A stretch of 64,000 bases of DNA, taken from the NCBI GenBank assembly GCA_040954595.2, contig CM082594.2:4960001-5024000 (forward strand). The letters are read 5' to 3'. This document shows positions 13,401-26,121 of the stretch, piece by piece; within the stretch, counting starts at the first letter, position 1, and every line of letters starts with the position of its first letter. The position numbers and the translations under genes are program-made. The stretch comes from Balanoglossus misakiensis. Its lineage: Eukaryota; Hemichordata. The notes below the pieces were generated by a model. It was not told where the DNA came from, did no database searches, and worked only from the letters and a program-made list of their open reading frames with translations.

Positions 13401-16400
13401 AAGGATCCCTAGCCAGAGATGTAGACACATTTTAGCTTTACCGGAAAAAAAGGAACGCATATATTGCAACTTGCAAGCAGTTCAAAGTTTTTCACTGAAT
13501 GTGCATTTGCATTCTCAGTTTCGTTCTCAGCAACTTATTTTAGCTGGCTGCCAGCTACTTTCAACGTTACTGGTAATTACCGGTATGTTTATCAACCTAT
13601 CTGTCTGTCTGTCTCGTCCCTTAAGCAGCCAGGTTCAAACCTGTTATGTTTTTTTTTCTCTCTATCATATGAATTCAGAGCAAACACCTCACACACACAA
13701 ACAAACCTATCTGTCAGTCAACATGGCAATCTCTTACATAAAACTCCACTCTAAAAACTTTTTTTCCCCAGTATTGTAATTACCTGTTGAGATGTGTATT
13801 CTGTAGCCTTCTTTCAGACGATCTGCAAGAACGCCCAGAATTTCCAGTCCGAGAAGCGACACCTGAGAAGAGAAAAGACACAATTAGAATGTCATTTATC
13901 AAAAATCATGAAGATTGCATTGGATCTTCTTTGCAAACAAACAAAAACACATTTGTTTGGATGTAATTGTGTTATGAAGGATTGAGTTTTGTAAAGTACA
14001 GTGATGAGGTTTTCGGTGTATATGACACGCAGATGCCTTAGCTGCTGATCCATTTTAATTTTAGAAGGTACATTTCGTACATATTTTTATTTGGTTATTG
14101 AATTCTTGACGTCAGTACTTGAAAGTGGAATGTGGCATGATAAATGACCCTGCATACATGCTACTCGATATTTAAAAAAAATATTGCAAGTATCGTCATT
14201 TTGAAATATGAAATTGTAATCAGAGCCTTTCAAATTAGATTTCTCTGATGTTGCTGTCATTTTATGACATTTCTGATACTTGTGATGAGTTTGTATGACA
14301 ACTGCTTCTTTGTAAGCAAACCTTTACTGTCATCTGACATATCTAGTTTATTATATAACTTGTATCTCTAATGGATGTGTTAATTTATTACAAATATATA
14401 TGTACAAGAATGTACACATATGTAAATGGTTGACATTTCTGTGGCAATGTTTATGTTAGAAACTTTCACCTCTATAATTATGTGCAAAATGTACTGACAG
14501 CCTTACTAGTATATCACACAGAACTGAAGCTATATGACACAGCCTTGTATCGCTTCCTTCTAAGCCACATCCTGGCTTTTGGAGGTCACTCAGAGGTCAG
14601 GAAGGCTTTGTGGAAACCATGAACTATAATTCACAGACTGACTTGATTCGTGCCAGCCATACTGAATACAGTCAGCTGTAGGATCGTTGAAGGTTTTTGC
14701 ATGAAATAGCGCATACTGAAACTGAAACAAATTTATGAGTGAACAGCAACGGCAATCATGATGTAGATCTTTTTTGTTCAGACAAAGCGTTAAACATCTA
14801 TCTACGCAGGGCAGCAGGATTAGCAATTATCCAGCAAACGTGTAAAAAAAATTCAGGAAAATGTGCTTCCTTTTGTGCGACACAGTTTTAGTTTTGTGTG
14901 GCTGACAGTGACAGGTGTACGAACAGTGTGTAGTGATCTGTCATGAATGATGGAGGTCAACATGACATGTTTCAGCCCAGACACTCCGCACAGTTGTACA
15001 GTAATCACTATCCCAGATACTGTATAAGCAGCACCCCGTAGTAAAATTGTACACGTCTTGAAGCAAGATCCCTATATCAAGACTGCAGGCTACATCAATG
15101 ACCTTTAACCTCCATTTCCTCATAGTATATACATGTATGGTTCCAGCCTGGCCGTTGAAATGGATGGTACATGTCGTGGAGACCGATCCACATCAAATAT
15201 CTAGAACGTTAACTACTACCAAATCATCATTACCCTGATTTGAGAATCTTGCAGACTTTACATTTGTATACTTGCAATGTACAGGTAAAGACCATACTAT
15301 CGTAAGCATCTTGGACAAACAAAATATTTGCTCACTGTAATTTGATTAGCCACTGCAAGGGGCAGGCGTCTGTGCAGACTAGAATCTCATCCCACCACCA
15401 AAAAATCTCACCTGTACCCTCCGAAATTCGCGACGTACCCTTCGAAATTCACCAACAGATTTGATCCCCCTTGTAACATCAATATAAACATAAACCCTGG
15501 ACAGGCAATTACAATTCTCGTGAATTCCTCCAGCGTGCCACAAAAGTCATAAATCCGCTCCAATGCCAAGCAAACAATACCGGGATTTAAATTACATAAT
15601 TCAGATAAACTTTTTATTATCAGTAAAGACCATCTCCACACAAAACAGGACAGCGATTTTACGATATTGGTGAACTCTATCTTTCGCGGAGCTCAGATAA
15701 TTTCCGATGATGTTGCTCCATCATGTAAACAATAACATGATTTGATTGGTGCAGATGCCTTGAATCTGTTTTGTCTTAGTTGCATTGTCTTATGTTGTTG
15801 TTTATTCAGACAATGGCCTGTAAAACTTCACTGGGTACACCCACTGTATTTGAATGTCAGAACAATGTCACAAGCCCCGGAAATCACTAGTTTCAAGAGA
15901 CTGAACAGTTTGTAAACATAACAAAATCTGTCCACGTAACATGCACTGACTTGACACATACAAATATGTCAGAAGTTCTAGACAGGACTGTTTGTTAGAT
16001 GATGCAGAGCAGTGAACTATATCACTCTGTCATAAAAATATCTTGTGACAATAAACATACATTTGTATTAGCAACAACTGCGACTACATATGTACATCAT
16101 AGCAATCAATGGCTTCATCGATGTTCCAGAGCCCTTTGTTGGAGGTTGCTGCCCGGAGAATAGACAATACGAGTGGGTGCCACAGACCAGCCATTCTTTT
16201 TACAGTTATTTTTATAAACAAGTGCCCACGTTTTATCTGCCAGGATAATACTGTATAGTCTGGCTACCTTTGTGACCTTACAAATATGCACACACCCTCA
16301 TGCCCATTGACACAACATTTCGGGTGGTGCATTTGGGACTGTGAGGTAAATTCTAACAGCGTATTCTCATTAGCAGACCAGCCCATTATCTCTATGATGG

Positions 16401-19400
16401 TACCTTTAATAGCTGAGAGTATAGGGGTACATGTCTAGGTACAATGCCCAGCAAAACTGAGGGCCACGCCATTTTCAAATGATCCATTTTTTTCCATGGA
16501 TCATTGAGCATGCAATCCCCTTATTGTGATGTAAATACGTCATTATTTGGACCATTGTTGGGGGTATTTTACCCCAATTTACAACTTCAATGAACCTGAA
16601 GCTTAAGGTAATGCGAGGTCATGAACTCTGCAGGTAAATTTATTTTCAAACGCGGCTGTGGTGAGGTTTGGGCTTTTCATCGGTCTCAACCACCAAGCCC
16701 CATGAATACAAATCCATCATGTCAATACCCTTCTTACTTCAACCCAATCAACACATAATGTTCACCCCCAAAGTTCAAACCGCAGACAATGCCTCTACTC
16801 TGTTTCTCCCGTAATGAATGTGGCAACATATTTCAAACCTGACGCAATGAATGCCAATCAGGAACTCAAGCATTTACCACCGACAAAGCGTCACACATTT
16901 CGACTGTATCTTTTTTCATCAACCCAACATTCCTGCAAGCTGTTCAACACCAAGCTGTTTCCCACTATAAGCAGATGCTTGTACGCGAGCATCTATCAAA
17001 TGAAACCTCTATGACAAAACGTCTCTTCACATCAATTACATGTATGTGAGAAAGACACACACTCTAGACATAATTCCTTAAAGGGACAAAGTCTCTCTCT
17101 CGCTGCCCTTTTTCCATTAATTGTTTGATACAAAACACAGTTTATGTTAATGTATATGTGGATATATAGTGAATCAACGTTCGACCACACACCTTCCATC
17201 CCGCTTTTTCACACGAGAGTGAAAATCTTGCCAAAATGAATAATCAGTCTCTACCATTTATTCATTTTGGGCAAGTTTTTACTCTCATGAAACTGTTCAG
17301 AAACGTAATCCAGACTAACTACGACATATTCAGCAACTTGTCTACTTGGAAGAGGATTTTCCGGAGTTATCACGGTTCACAGTGCACTACTCAATTGGCA
17401 GGATTTGGAAGAGTTGATCCTATCAGGCCGTGAATCCCACAAACAGCCAAACCCCACCTGTCAATTCAACTTATCTTTCAGCCGAACGTTTACGCGACCG
17501 AGCAACTGCTTGGAAAACATGCTTTTTCCGGACAGCGCTATAGCTTACATGCATGCCTGATTCTGCATACAACTACATGTAATCAGATACATATACATGC
17601 AGCTCCATTTACATGTACCCTGCCTAAATTGTAGTACTGCATTGTGGGTAATGAGCTGGAACTGGCATAAAAGCAGACTTGTGAATTTCCACACAGTTAA
17701 CACTAACTGCCACAAAAAATTCAGGATTTCTACATAATGAAAGAAAATTAACTATTCCACATCAGTTTCCTCACTAATTGAGCATTCACGTGGGGCGTTT
17801 CTTGCCCGAGTTCACCAGACATGCCATTAGTGAAATATACCAGCAGAATCAACTCGAATACAAAATGTCAGGGACGTTCGCTGACATTAACTGGTGCACG
17901 CATGATCTGTCAAATAGAATGCAAATTCCAGGGATCTAATGTTATATTTCGTGGGGATGGTTAAATATGGTAACATCCCTTTTCAAAAGTTATTTTATTA
18001 TTATTGTTGCCAGCAGCGCATGACATCACAGATGTTGCAGTGAATAGGTAAAGATTGTCAATGGTACACATGCAGCTGTTATGAGCCACATCACAGAAAA
18101 CTAGATTCTCTGCATGTACTAGTACAGTAAAACTTGTCTAAACTGAACACCATTGAAGGAAATGAAGACATTTTTTGGTTTGCAGAGGTGTTTGGTATAG
18201 ACATGTTTCCAGATTAGACAGGGTTCAGTTTAGACAGGTTTCACTGTATGTCACAAGAAATCATCTTTATTTTAGCATAATTATTCAAACATGTTGATTA
18301 TGCAATAAAAATCTCTACCATGGTATGTCCAGATTATTAATACACGTACTGTCATTCAGTGAGTTGATTTAACAAGACTTGCATAAATGTTCACTGAAAA
18401 TTTAACTCTCTGCTCTCTCAGTTTAGTAATTGAGACACAGGACACAAACCATGACATCATTCTCTCCTTCAAATCTCTGACCTCGCCCTCGGACACATAC
18501 TGAGTTATTGGGTGATTCAGTGGCCATCATTTTTCCACAGTCAAATCGACTGGTGTGGTTGCAATGTTGAGCTCAGCTGATACCCAATAACCTCTTCAAT
18601 TACTTCTTCATTCTCCAAAGACTCTCGTTCCAAATGACATCACAAATAAAATGGAGACTGCACTATCAGCCCAACAACAAACCTGTTGTACCACTTCAAC
18701 ATTTCGTAATCTCGCATTTCAGGCGACTATCACCGGATTAGCTGTCAAGGATCTCTCAAAACAATGTAAACTTTTAAAGGCACTTTTCTCAAATTCTACT
18801 TCACGTGAATACATTCGACGGGCAACCCAGAACGATCCTTTCAACCTTTACACTGCATGCCTTTCTTAAGTACTTCACATTCTGCTCATTTATTGACACT
18901 GTGATATTTCGTTTGAATCATATCGCGCCAATACACTCGGAAACATGATGACCCCTGACCTAGATAATTCAGCGGGCCTCCCAGCCAGGTAATCGCTGAT
19001 AATGAGATGATACCGAATCGATATGGAGTTTGTTTTTAGTCTAAGAGGAGTTACTGCCATCAACTCTGAATCAGAGACTGAGTTACAGGACCCTGCGAAA
19101 TGTAACACACAACAGCTATGAAGGTAATAGCTGTGAGTGATTGTACATGTACAATTGTATATGTACGCTGTCTGCATGTATAAGTGTATGTGTATGTATG
19201 TGCTTGCCCAGGCATGTGTCTGTGACTACAGCAGTGCATTCTGGGAGCCCACAGGAAGCAGCTCCTCCACAACCAGTTCATCTCACAAAAGTGGAATGGC
19301 CAGTAATAAAAAGAATACGATCTTTGTCTGAAACAGTGGGAGTATTTATCTCCATGTGTCAACACAAAAAACAATAGAGCGGCCATCACAGCCGACAAAG

Positions 19401-22400
19401 AGCACTTGTATCCATCCTCTATGACACAGAAGGACCAAACAAGATTTATTTGGTCAACAGTACAGTACTCACTACCTATGTCGAGGTTGTAGTCACCTAC
19501 ATGTACCTTTGTAGGACTAGGGACAGTACATGTAGCTACAATTAATACAAGTATTTTGCTGCCATCTTTCTCTGTTTATCAACTACAATTTGATGAACAT
19601 AAATTTTACATGAATGATTTTTTTTACCCATCTCTGAAAATACCTGACGACGACTACTACATTTGGAATGCACACTAATTTAAATCATGAAATATCCAAT
19701 ATACAGTGGGATTTATGCTGTCTGCACATTATTTGGTTGTCAATTTAATGATTGAAAATGTATTAAATCTCTTGTCAAGGTGTTCAGAGATGGCAAGAAG
19801 GCACAGGTCAAAGGTCAGTGAAGTCAGGTCAGGGGTCATCACAACAGAGTTATTTGTCACCTCCTCCATGACAGTTTAATTCCCTGCTCTTTGCAGGGAC
19901 TACAAAATGTGCTCTGTTTAAATGGCACGGACTGGTGGTTGAAATTTTATGCTAGTCCACCCGCACTGTTGTTACTTCTTTATGTGGATTTAAGCTGAAA
20001 GGTGTGGTTTTGCGGAATTTTTTATTGCAAAGACCAGTCCTTTCCTGTATCACAGAACGTAGAACCAGTCAAAATAAGAATGAAGAATTTTCACACTACT
20101 AAATCAATCTTACCAACATTTATTTTCATCTTTCTTTGTAATTTTCATTAATTTCCACTTCATTTTGCTGCAACTCAACACAAACCTCTTGTTCGTCTTC
20201 AAGCAGTGTTGCATTTGACAGCACTCTGACTGAGATTGACTTATTTCGTGAAGTCAGTTCAAACTACACCACAGCCTGACATTTTTCTAACCCGTCCACC
20301 TTTCTATTCTCAACCAAGCTTTCCTCGAATGTTTTATCCTTCAGGGTTGTCTGGCCTCTGCACTGTCAGGGGCAGGCCATAAACACTGGCCATTTTTCTC
20401 CGGGCATACAGAAACCAGAGAGCCTCTCCCACTCACAACAACAGAGTTCATTCAACGAGGCCAATAGTTCAGATCTTTTGTACAGAATGCACACAGCAAA
20501 ACAGGAACAAAGATCAGAAAACTATGCTGAAGGTGGTGGTGTTTTTCTTTTGGTTCACAAGATATGTCAAAATGTATGTAGGTTTGTTTGTGTGTGCGTT
20601 GTTATTTGTTAAAAAGTGAACACATGTTGATCAACTTTGTTTTCCCAATTTGACAATTACTAAAATTGCACTGTCTATCACAACAGTGTTTCTAAACTAC
20701 CACGTATATGATGCAAAGCTTCATAATGCCCAGAGGTTTTGAGAAGGGGGTGTACCATAATTACGTTTATGAGAGGGCATTGCACTATTTTTTTGTACAA
20801 ACCTCAAAGGAATGACTTACTTGTAAATGCAGTCTAGCTTGGCAGTTTCCTGAAGTTAAAACCAATTTTCAACACCGGAAGAGACATGACAATGAAAACA
20901 GTGTACATTTATACTGTGGAACAGATTGACGTGAAAAGATATGAAAGTCTGGACTGAAAGGCCATCACCATCAATAAAATATGCCTGTTTTTGTCTCGTA
21001 TTTCTAAAATGGGGTGCCATCTGTCATTTTGTAGTACGACTGTCAGACAAATCATTGGTACGTTATATCATACTTTCAATCGCTTCATTATGTAAGTATT
21101 TTTCAATAGGGGAAATGTATGTGTGATTGATTACGTGTAGGTGCACATCTTTCAATATCTGTCATTGGTGGTCATGTGACCAGTTTAAATGGCATGCTCT
21201 TTGCTTTTAGCGGCGCATCTGTCGTGAATACACAATTCATTCAGAACATGGGTAGAGAAGCTAACAGGTATTCTAGCATTCGATAGCATACTGACTCTCA
21301 GCTCAGCTCAACTGATTTATGTGTACATGTACGTACATTGTACATTGTAATGTATATATTTTATGTAAGATGACAAAAGCCTTTATATATCAATGCATCT
21401 CCGGGTAATACAGCAATTATTCACACAATTACACTTGGGTCAACGAAGACATACATATACATGTATTCTGTGTTGTATGAACTGTTAAGCACGTCTTGTA
21501 CACATAAAATAATCCCATCTAAAACAGGCAGTTTAGAGTTATATTGAATTTAATATAATCTACTGCACACACCATTTATTTGACTAGGTTTCCATTTTCC
21601 GGACACTGATCTCAAATAACAAGTCCCATTTGACAACAATTTCCAACTCAGTGACTTTCAATTTCTCTAACACACACAATACTTTCCAGAGTATATCCAC
21701 CCATGCAGAAGTTTAATATTATCGAACACAAGCCACCTACATGTAACTGAATGTGTAGTTCGTGTCCACCTACAAATGTACATGTAATGTGTGGGCACTG
21801 TCGTCTACAATGAACTTATATTTGAAATCTGAAACTTGAGTCTTATTTCCTCAAAGCCTAAATTCAATTATGAAATTTTGCTGAATAAACAGTACTTTTT
21901 GTCTCCGGGAGACAACAGAGTGCTTTATGAGTTTCGTCTGGGTGGGTGTTATCATTGTGTCTGCAATATTCAACAACCCTTGATTGAACCCAGCACCACT
22001 TAAAAACGATAATCTGTGTATAGTGGAACACTGGATTTATGAAGTCGGCATAAACTGTGTTACCAATTTCGGATTTCTGCACTTCTGTTTTTAGTATGCA
22101 TTGCATGATGGATCCATTGCGCACTCAAGTGATTTATAAACTGCAGTGTCGTGAAATGAGTACAAAAATACTAAAATGAGGGTTTTGTGCCATTTACATA
22201 TAAATAATGTCATTATTCTGTGAGTTTATACGACATTACAGAAAACATTACTGTTGAACTACCATCCTCGACAAACATACGTGTCCCACAAATCTATTTT
22301 TAACCATCGTAATATAAAATTGCGAAACTACATGTATTGCAAGGATATCTGAAATAATCCAATTATTGCAGTATCAGACATTCAGCTATTCTGCACTACA

Positions 22401-25400
22401 ATGTACGTGTATGGTGGAAAATTTGTCAATATTTTTTGATGCGCTGTTTTCCCTCACAGCCAGGGTGATTGAGCATGACAGAACAGTGAAGACATGTTGT
22501 TATTTGTCCCCTTCAGGGTGTTTACAAGGAAGCGCACATCTGAGTGATGTCACAATAGAATGACATCACTCTCGATGGAAGTCCGACAAAAACAAGGTAG
22601 CAGACAGCAGTCCACCATGGGAGAACAGATGTCACAGGAGACAAGGCGAATCTCCAGCAAAAAAGCGGACGGCAACATCACACAATCGGTAGTACAGTGT
22701 GGTGTCCCTTTGTACGTCGTACAATTAGCAACGCCAAATGGACGTCTATAACAGCGTTCGACAAAGGAGCAATTACACAGAACCAGGGTTCTCATCCGGT
22801 GCTATGAATCTAACAAACACTTAACAGATACATTTGTAACACCTTCCAGTTTTACTTCCCCTTTGCAACAATGACACTCTCTGATTCTGACATTTTGTTT
22901 GCGACAAAAACGGTAATCAATAGCGGTCCTATTATCCAGGGGTTGCCGGTCAATACTCGAGCATTTAACCAATTACAATGGCTGTACATAACATCATAGA
23001 TGAATGTCCGTGTTAAAATTCTGGATCAGAGGTATGGAAAAGATTCTGCTAATTGAGCTATTTATAATTCGTTTTTTTCAAAGAAAGGTTTTATATCCCT
23101 ACATAATCTTGCACCTGCACAAGATTTACAAAACCAGTTACCTGTAATTGCATGCACAATATACAATTCTGAAAGATTTCTCTTTGAACTTGACTGTTCT
23201 TTTCAACAGAGCAGTTCTATATTGATTTTTTCCCCACAAAATCAGTCAAGCATAAGTTTTGGAATAATTTTATACACAAATCAATAAAGAAGGTAGTCTT
23301 GCCTATGATGGAGAAATAAGTTTTATAAGATAGAGAGACATTGGTTTCTTCTGCTAAACAAACAACAGTAGTGTATCCTAAAACAAGTATTTCCTATTTT
23401 GGTTTGATCAACATACATCTTGCCTCTCTTACAAGACAAACAGGTTAAAATCCACAAGGTTTACATGGCAACATCCTGCAGCTAAGGCTACAGTGTGGCT
23501 CTGGTAAGTCCAAAGGAAAGGCCGGGTATTATGGGATTCGTTACTGAGCAGGGCCAGGTTTTCTGGTCGCTAGGTTAACCCCGGTGACGCAAATCATATT
23601 TGTCGAAACACTGCCAAGTCATAAAACCCAAGTTCATGTAGGCACATGTCATTTCCCACCCTGTCATCAATTGTACTGGCAAGGCGAAATATGTGTAACA
23701 TTCTTTTACTTTCATTTCCTGTCAGAATAATTGTTATGATAATTCTATAGTTTCTTTTGTCAACAATATTGCTTTGGCAATATTGTTGTTTGTGTTTGAA
23801 TCAGATGTTTTGTTTGTGTTGCAGGGCTAGGAGCAGTGCAGTACAATAATGTCGACCAGCATTATTTTTACTGAGACCCAACCCACTGTTGTTGCCATAA
23901 TGTAAACAAATTTGCCACTGTTATGTTATATTAGTACAAAGATACATTGACCATATGACAATGTTTGACAATGGTGGTGACAATCAGGTGACTGGGCCCT
24001 TGTGAGGTCAAAGGTTAGCAGGAAAGATTATGTCATGACCTTACTTCCAACTGAAACTACTAGTATTTCAACTTCCATTCATTTGCAAAAAAAAGCACGG
24101 ATATGAATTCAAAGTGTGGTATACACACCTACTGAAAACAAGAATAACTGACTCAATGCAATAGGCTCCTCAGTGAAAATTTACAGCAGATTCTAATATA
24201 CTGTCTATTCATTTATTACTGACGAAAAGGCCGGTCATCCTACTTATGGAGTTCATAGCATACATTGATAGCATAGTCAAATAGTTATGCATGTACTATC
24301 ATTGGAGAGGATTTGGAAGCGATTAGATATGCTATCTCACACATCAAAATATCAAGGCTACAGATCAAATTACAGGTTCTTCTGCCAGCGTATTACGACT
24401 AACTCTTTCTGGCGCTTGGATTCTCGGTCGTCGTACGGGATACGAACACAAGTAGGCCACACAAGCAATTTAGTAACACACTTAAGCATATCCTGCCACC
24501 CATTCAATCCAGACATAGACCCAGACAGTCTTGTCCAGATAAGTTAAATGTCCGACCGAAGCAGCCATTAAAATTCTTGCAGCAAGAGATGGTCTGTCAC
24601 TGATATAAGAAATGCCATCTGAGACAGTCAAATAATTTGACCTAAAAATAGATACAAGCAACTCTCTAATACGTAAATTATCCTATATCATTCTCATTTA
24701 TCACATCTCTACTCAAATTAAATCTTGTATAATATAATTCTATTTCAGAGAAAACTTAATGATTTGTTTAATTAGTTACATGCAGCTGGTTTATTACAAT
24801 GAATCAAAAGTTGTAGATTGATAAAATTTCCACTTGGCATTTCTTTCTATATTGAGCAAGTCTGTTAAAACAAGAATGCAATAAAATCCTTATTATCCAA
24901 CCACAGTATCTGCAAAATCCTGAAAATAATATATCCCTTTATCTCACTTCATTGCATATCGACTTGTTCAAATTTCGCTTTTTACTTTTTTCTTAGCTAA
25001 TTTACAGTTTGTGTTACGGACTCATCGTCTCCATTTTTTATGTTCTTGCCATTCTTTGTACATATGGCTGACTCATTATCCTTGAAATGGGAAATGGAAG
25101 TACTAATGACCTTTGTCTCAGACTTTGAATGGGGCACACAAAAACCTTAATTAGTCCTCATTACTGGGACACTTCAATTTGAGAAGCCATAGTCACCCAC
25201 CAAACTGTCAAATTCTCTTGTCTAATTACAAATGATATAACACCGGTCACGGCTTTCTCAGTTGATCTTTGGTGCCCAGAAAAAAACTCTAAACTGCCTG
25301 GTGTTGGGTGTTGTGTCTGTGTGGCAAGATTAGCTGTCCTGACCTCTGTGGTATGAATAGCATGCCTTCTCTTCAACAGTAAACACAACTATGTCACTGA

Positions 25401-26087
25401 TCCATGTCGTGTTATTTCTGCACGTCTGGCTGTCAGAATGTCCCCTTTTTCTGTCTTCACTATGCAAGAAAAGTTCCACAATCTCATTCGTGTTAAAAGT
25501 GTACGGAGATCGAAAATTCCAAACATTTGCCATTCTGAAACCAGTTTTACGACTGTCAACACACTGAGAAGTAGACGTGAACTGGTGACATCACAAAAAT
25601 ACAAACGGCCACACCTCTTCACTGATAGCACAACATCACAACTTTATGAGTAGGCCATACACAATTCAATATAACCAGAAAATGAAAGAATTTCTTTCGT
25701 TTTCTGGTTATATTTTTTACATGCAAAGCAGTTCAGTGCCTCGATCACTGACATGCTTTTGAAAAGAGCTAGTCGGATAACTGACGAGTAGGAGGATAAG
25801 ATTACCATGATAATACCTCATATATACCTGCTTACAGCATGACAAAACATGCTTTGACAGATCGCCAAAGCATTCACCGATATTTCTCTAAACAGAACCC
25901 AACTTACCTTATAATTACTACTATTAACCCAGTGCGACAGTCCGTCTATAAGTTTATCCCAGTTTTCGCACTCGAGATGGTTTGCTGGGTTTTGGATGTA
26001 CTCCAGAATCTCCTGTCCTGCAGCTTGGCGTTTATGAATGTCCTGTTGCTGGACCATCGGGTCCATGTCATCGAGGAAACTTGACAT
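10359..26087 (-). CDS. CLASP: CLASP (CLIP-associating protein), N-terminal part with TOG1 domain
   Basis: Seven coding exons join in frame: 26087-25908, 13862-13784, 12323-12220, 12060-11969, 11554-11479, 10843-10746 and 10426-10359. They give 232 residues plus one base, and the gene continues past the left edge. The protein starts MSSFLDDMDPMVQQQDIHKR and matches vertebrate CLASP1/2 throughout: LIDGLSHWVNSSNYK, VLPAVIDRLGDSKDAVRDQA, GFTHKNFRVREE, SKIVPHICKLLGDPNSQVRD, AINTLVEIYRHVGEKVR, KFDEVKKSGRMI. These are the HEAT repeats of the TOG1 domain. CLASPs track microtubule plus ends, suppress catastrophe and promote rescue; TOG2, TOG3, the SxIP region and the CLIP-binding C-terminus would be encoded further left. 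The start has G at -3 and follows an in-frame stop. Vertebrates have two paralogues; which one this is closest to cannot be told. Confidence 0.95.
10746..10843 (-). CDS. CLASP: CLASP exon 7
   Basis: 98 nt (TGCTTAG acceptor; CAAG|GTAAGC donor, phase 2). VRDTAINTLVEIYRHVGEKV then RIDLGKKGIPSS matches VRDAAINSLVEIYRHVGERVRADLSKKGLPQS. Confidence 0.96.
11479..11554 (-). CDS. CLASP: CLASP exon 6
   Basis: 76 nt (CGTACAG acceptor; CAG|GTGAGT donor). FGASSLSLSKIVPHICKLLG then DPNSQ; SKIVPHIC-LLGDPNSQ is invariant in vertebrate CLASP1/2. Confidence 0.96.
11969..12060 (-). CDS. CLASP: CLASP exon 5
   Basis: 92 nt (GTTGCAG acceptor; ACAC|GTAAGT donor, phase 2). SVFERLMRGFTHKNFRVREE then VLLCLMQTIN corresponds to the GGFKHKNFRTREGICLCL repeat. 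Confidence 0.95.
12220..12323 (-). CDS. CLASP: CLASP exon 4
   Basis: 104 nt (CTTTCAG acceptor; CACAG|GTATGA donor, phase 0). VLPAVIDRLGDSKDAVRDQA then QGLIQKLMNVATSPQ matches VLPSLIDRLGDAKDSVREQDQTLLLKIM of human CLASP. Confidence 0.95.
13784..13862 (-). CDS. CLASP: CLASP exon 3
   Basis: 79 nt (TTCTCAG acceptor; ACAG|GTAATT donor, phase 1). VSLLGLEILGVLADRLKEGY then RIHIST matches the VVLLGMDILSALVTRLQDRFK stretch of TOG1. Confidence 0.93.
18125..18246. mobile_element. pogo/Tigger-like MITE with TA target duplication
   Basis: A 122-bp element with inverted ends: the left starts CAGTAAAACTTGTCTAAACT and the right, read on the other strand, starts CAGTGAAACCTGTCTAAACT, 22 of 24 bases matching to GAAC. 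It is flanked by TA at 18123-18124 and 18247-18248. CAGT termini with TA duplications are typical of pogo/Tigger elements of the Tc1/mariner superfamily. There is no coding capacity. It lies in the long CLASP intron. Confidence 0.7.
23761..23788. repeat. 12-bp perfect hairpin, 4-base loop
   Basis: CAACAATATTGC, TTTG, GCAATATTGTTG. It lies in the long CLASP intron. Small AT-rich palindromes of this size can arise by chance; no function is assigned. Confidence 0.7.
25668..25714. repeat. Near-perfect 23-bp fold-back
   Basis: The left arm 25668-25690 and right arm 25692-25714 are reverse complements at 22 of 23 positions with a single base between. It could extrude as a cruciform or form a hairpin in the CLASP pre-mRNA, 194 nt after the exon 2 donor. 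Confidence 0.85.
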
Positions 26088-26121
26088 CTCGGCGTTAAAT
26101 TGACTCTCTCCCGAGAGTTAT
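25908..26121 (-). CDS. CLASP: CLASP exon 2 with start codon (CDS 26087-25908)
   Basis: The TTTCTGCAG acceptor at 26122 starts the exon; 34 nt of 5' UTR precede ATG at 26087. Sixty codons end NWDKLIDGLSHWVNSSNYK at AAG|GTAAGT. WVNSSNYK is identical in vertebrate CLASP1/2. A 12-kb intron follows. Confidence 0.95.

Larger units (their letters stand above)
13863..25907 (-). other. Long CLASP intron 2 (12 kb)
   Basis: Holds the pogo-like MITE, two fold-back structures, a DR5 (14583-14599) and DR1 repeats (18949-18961; 19805-19838). A denser, CpG-containing patch at 22.48 to 22.80 kb is open on both strands for 60 to 80 codons but has no known motif. No second gene is supported. Confidence 0.6.

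Noticed and set aside
13264-13779. 171-codon plus-strand frame
   Set aside because: Ends in a CTGT repeat and has no domain. It lies antisense in the CLASP intron next to exon 3.
16616-16627. AGGTCATGAACT as a palindromic thyroid-type element
   Set aside because: One mismatch in a spacerless palindrome is too weak to report on its own.
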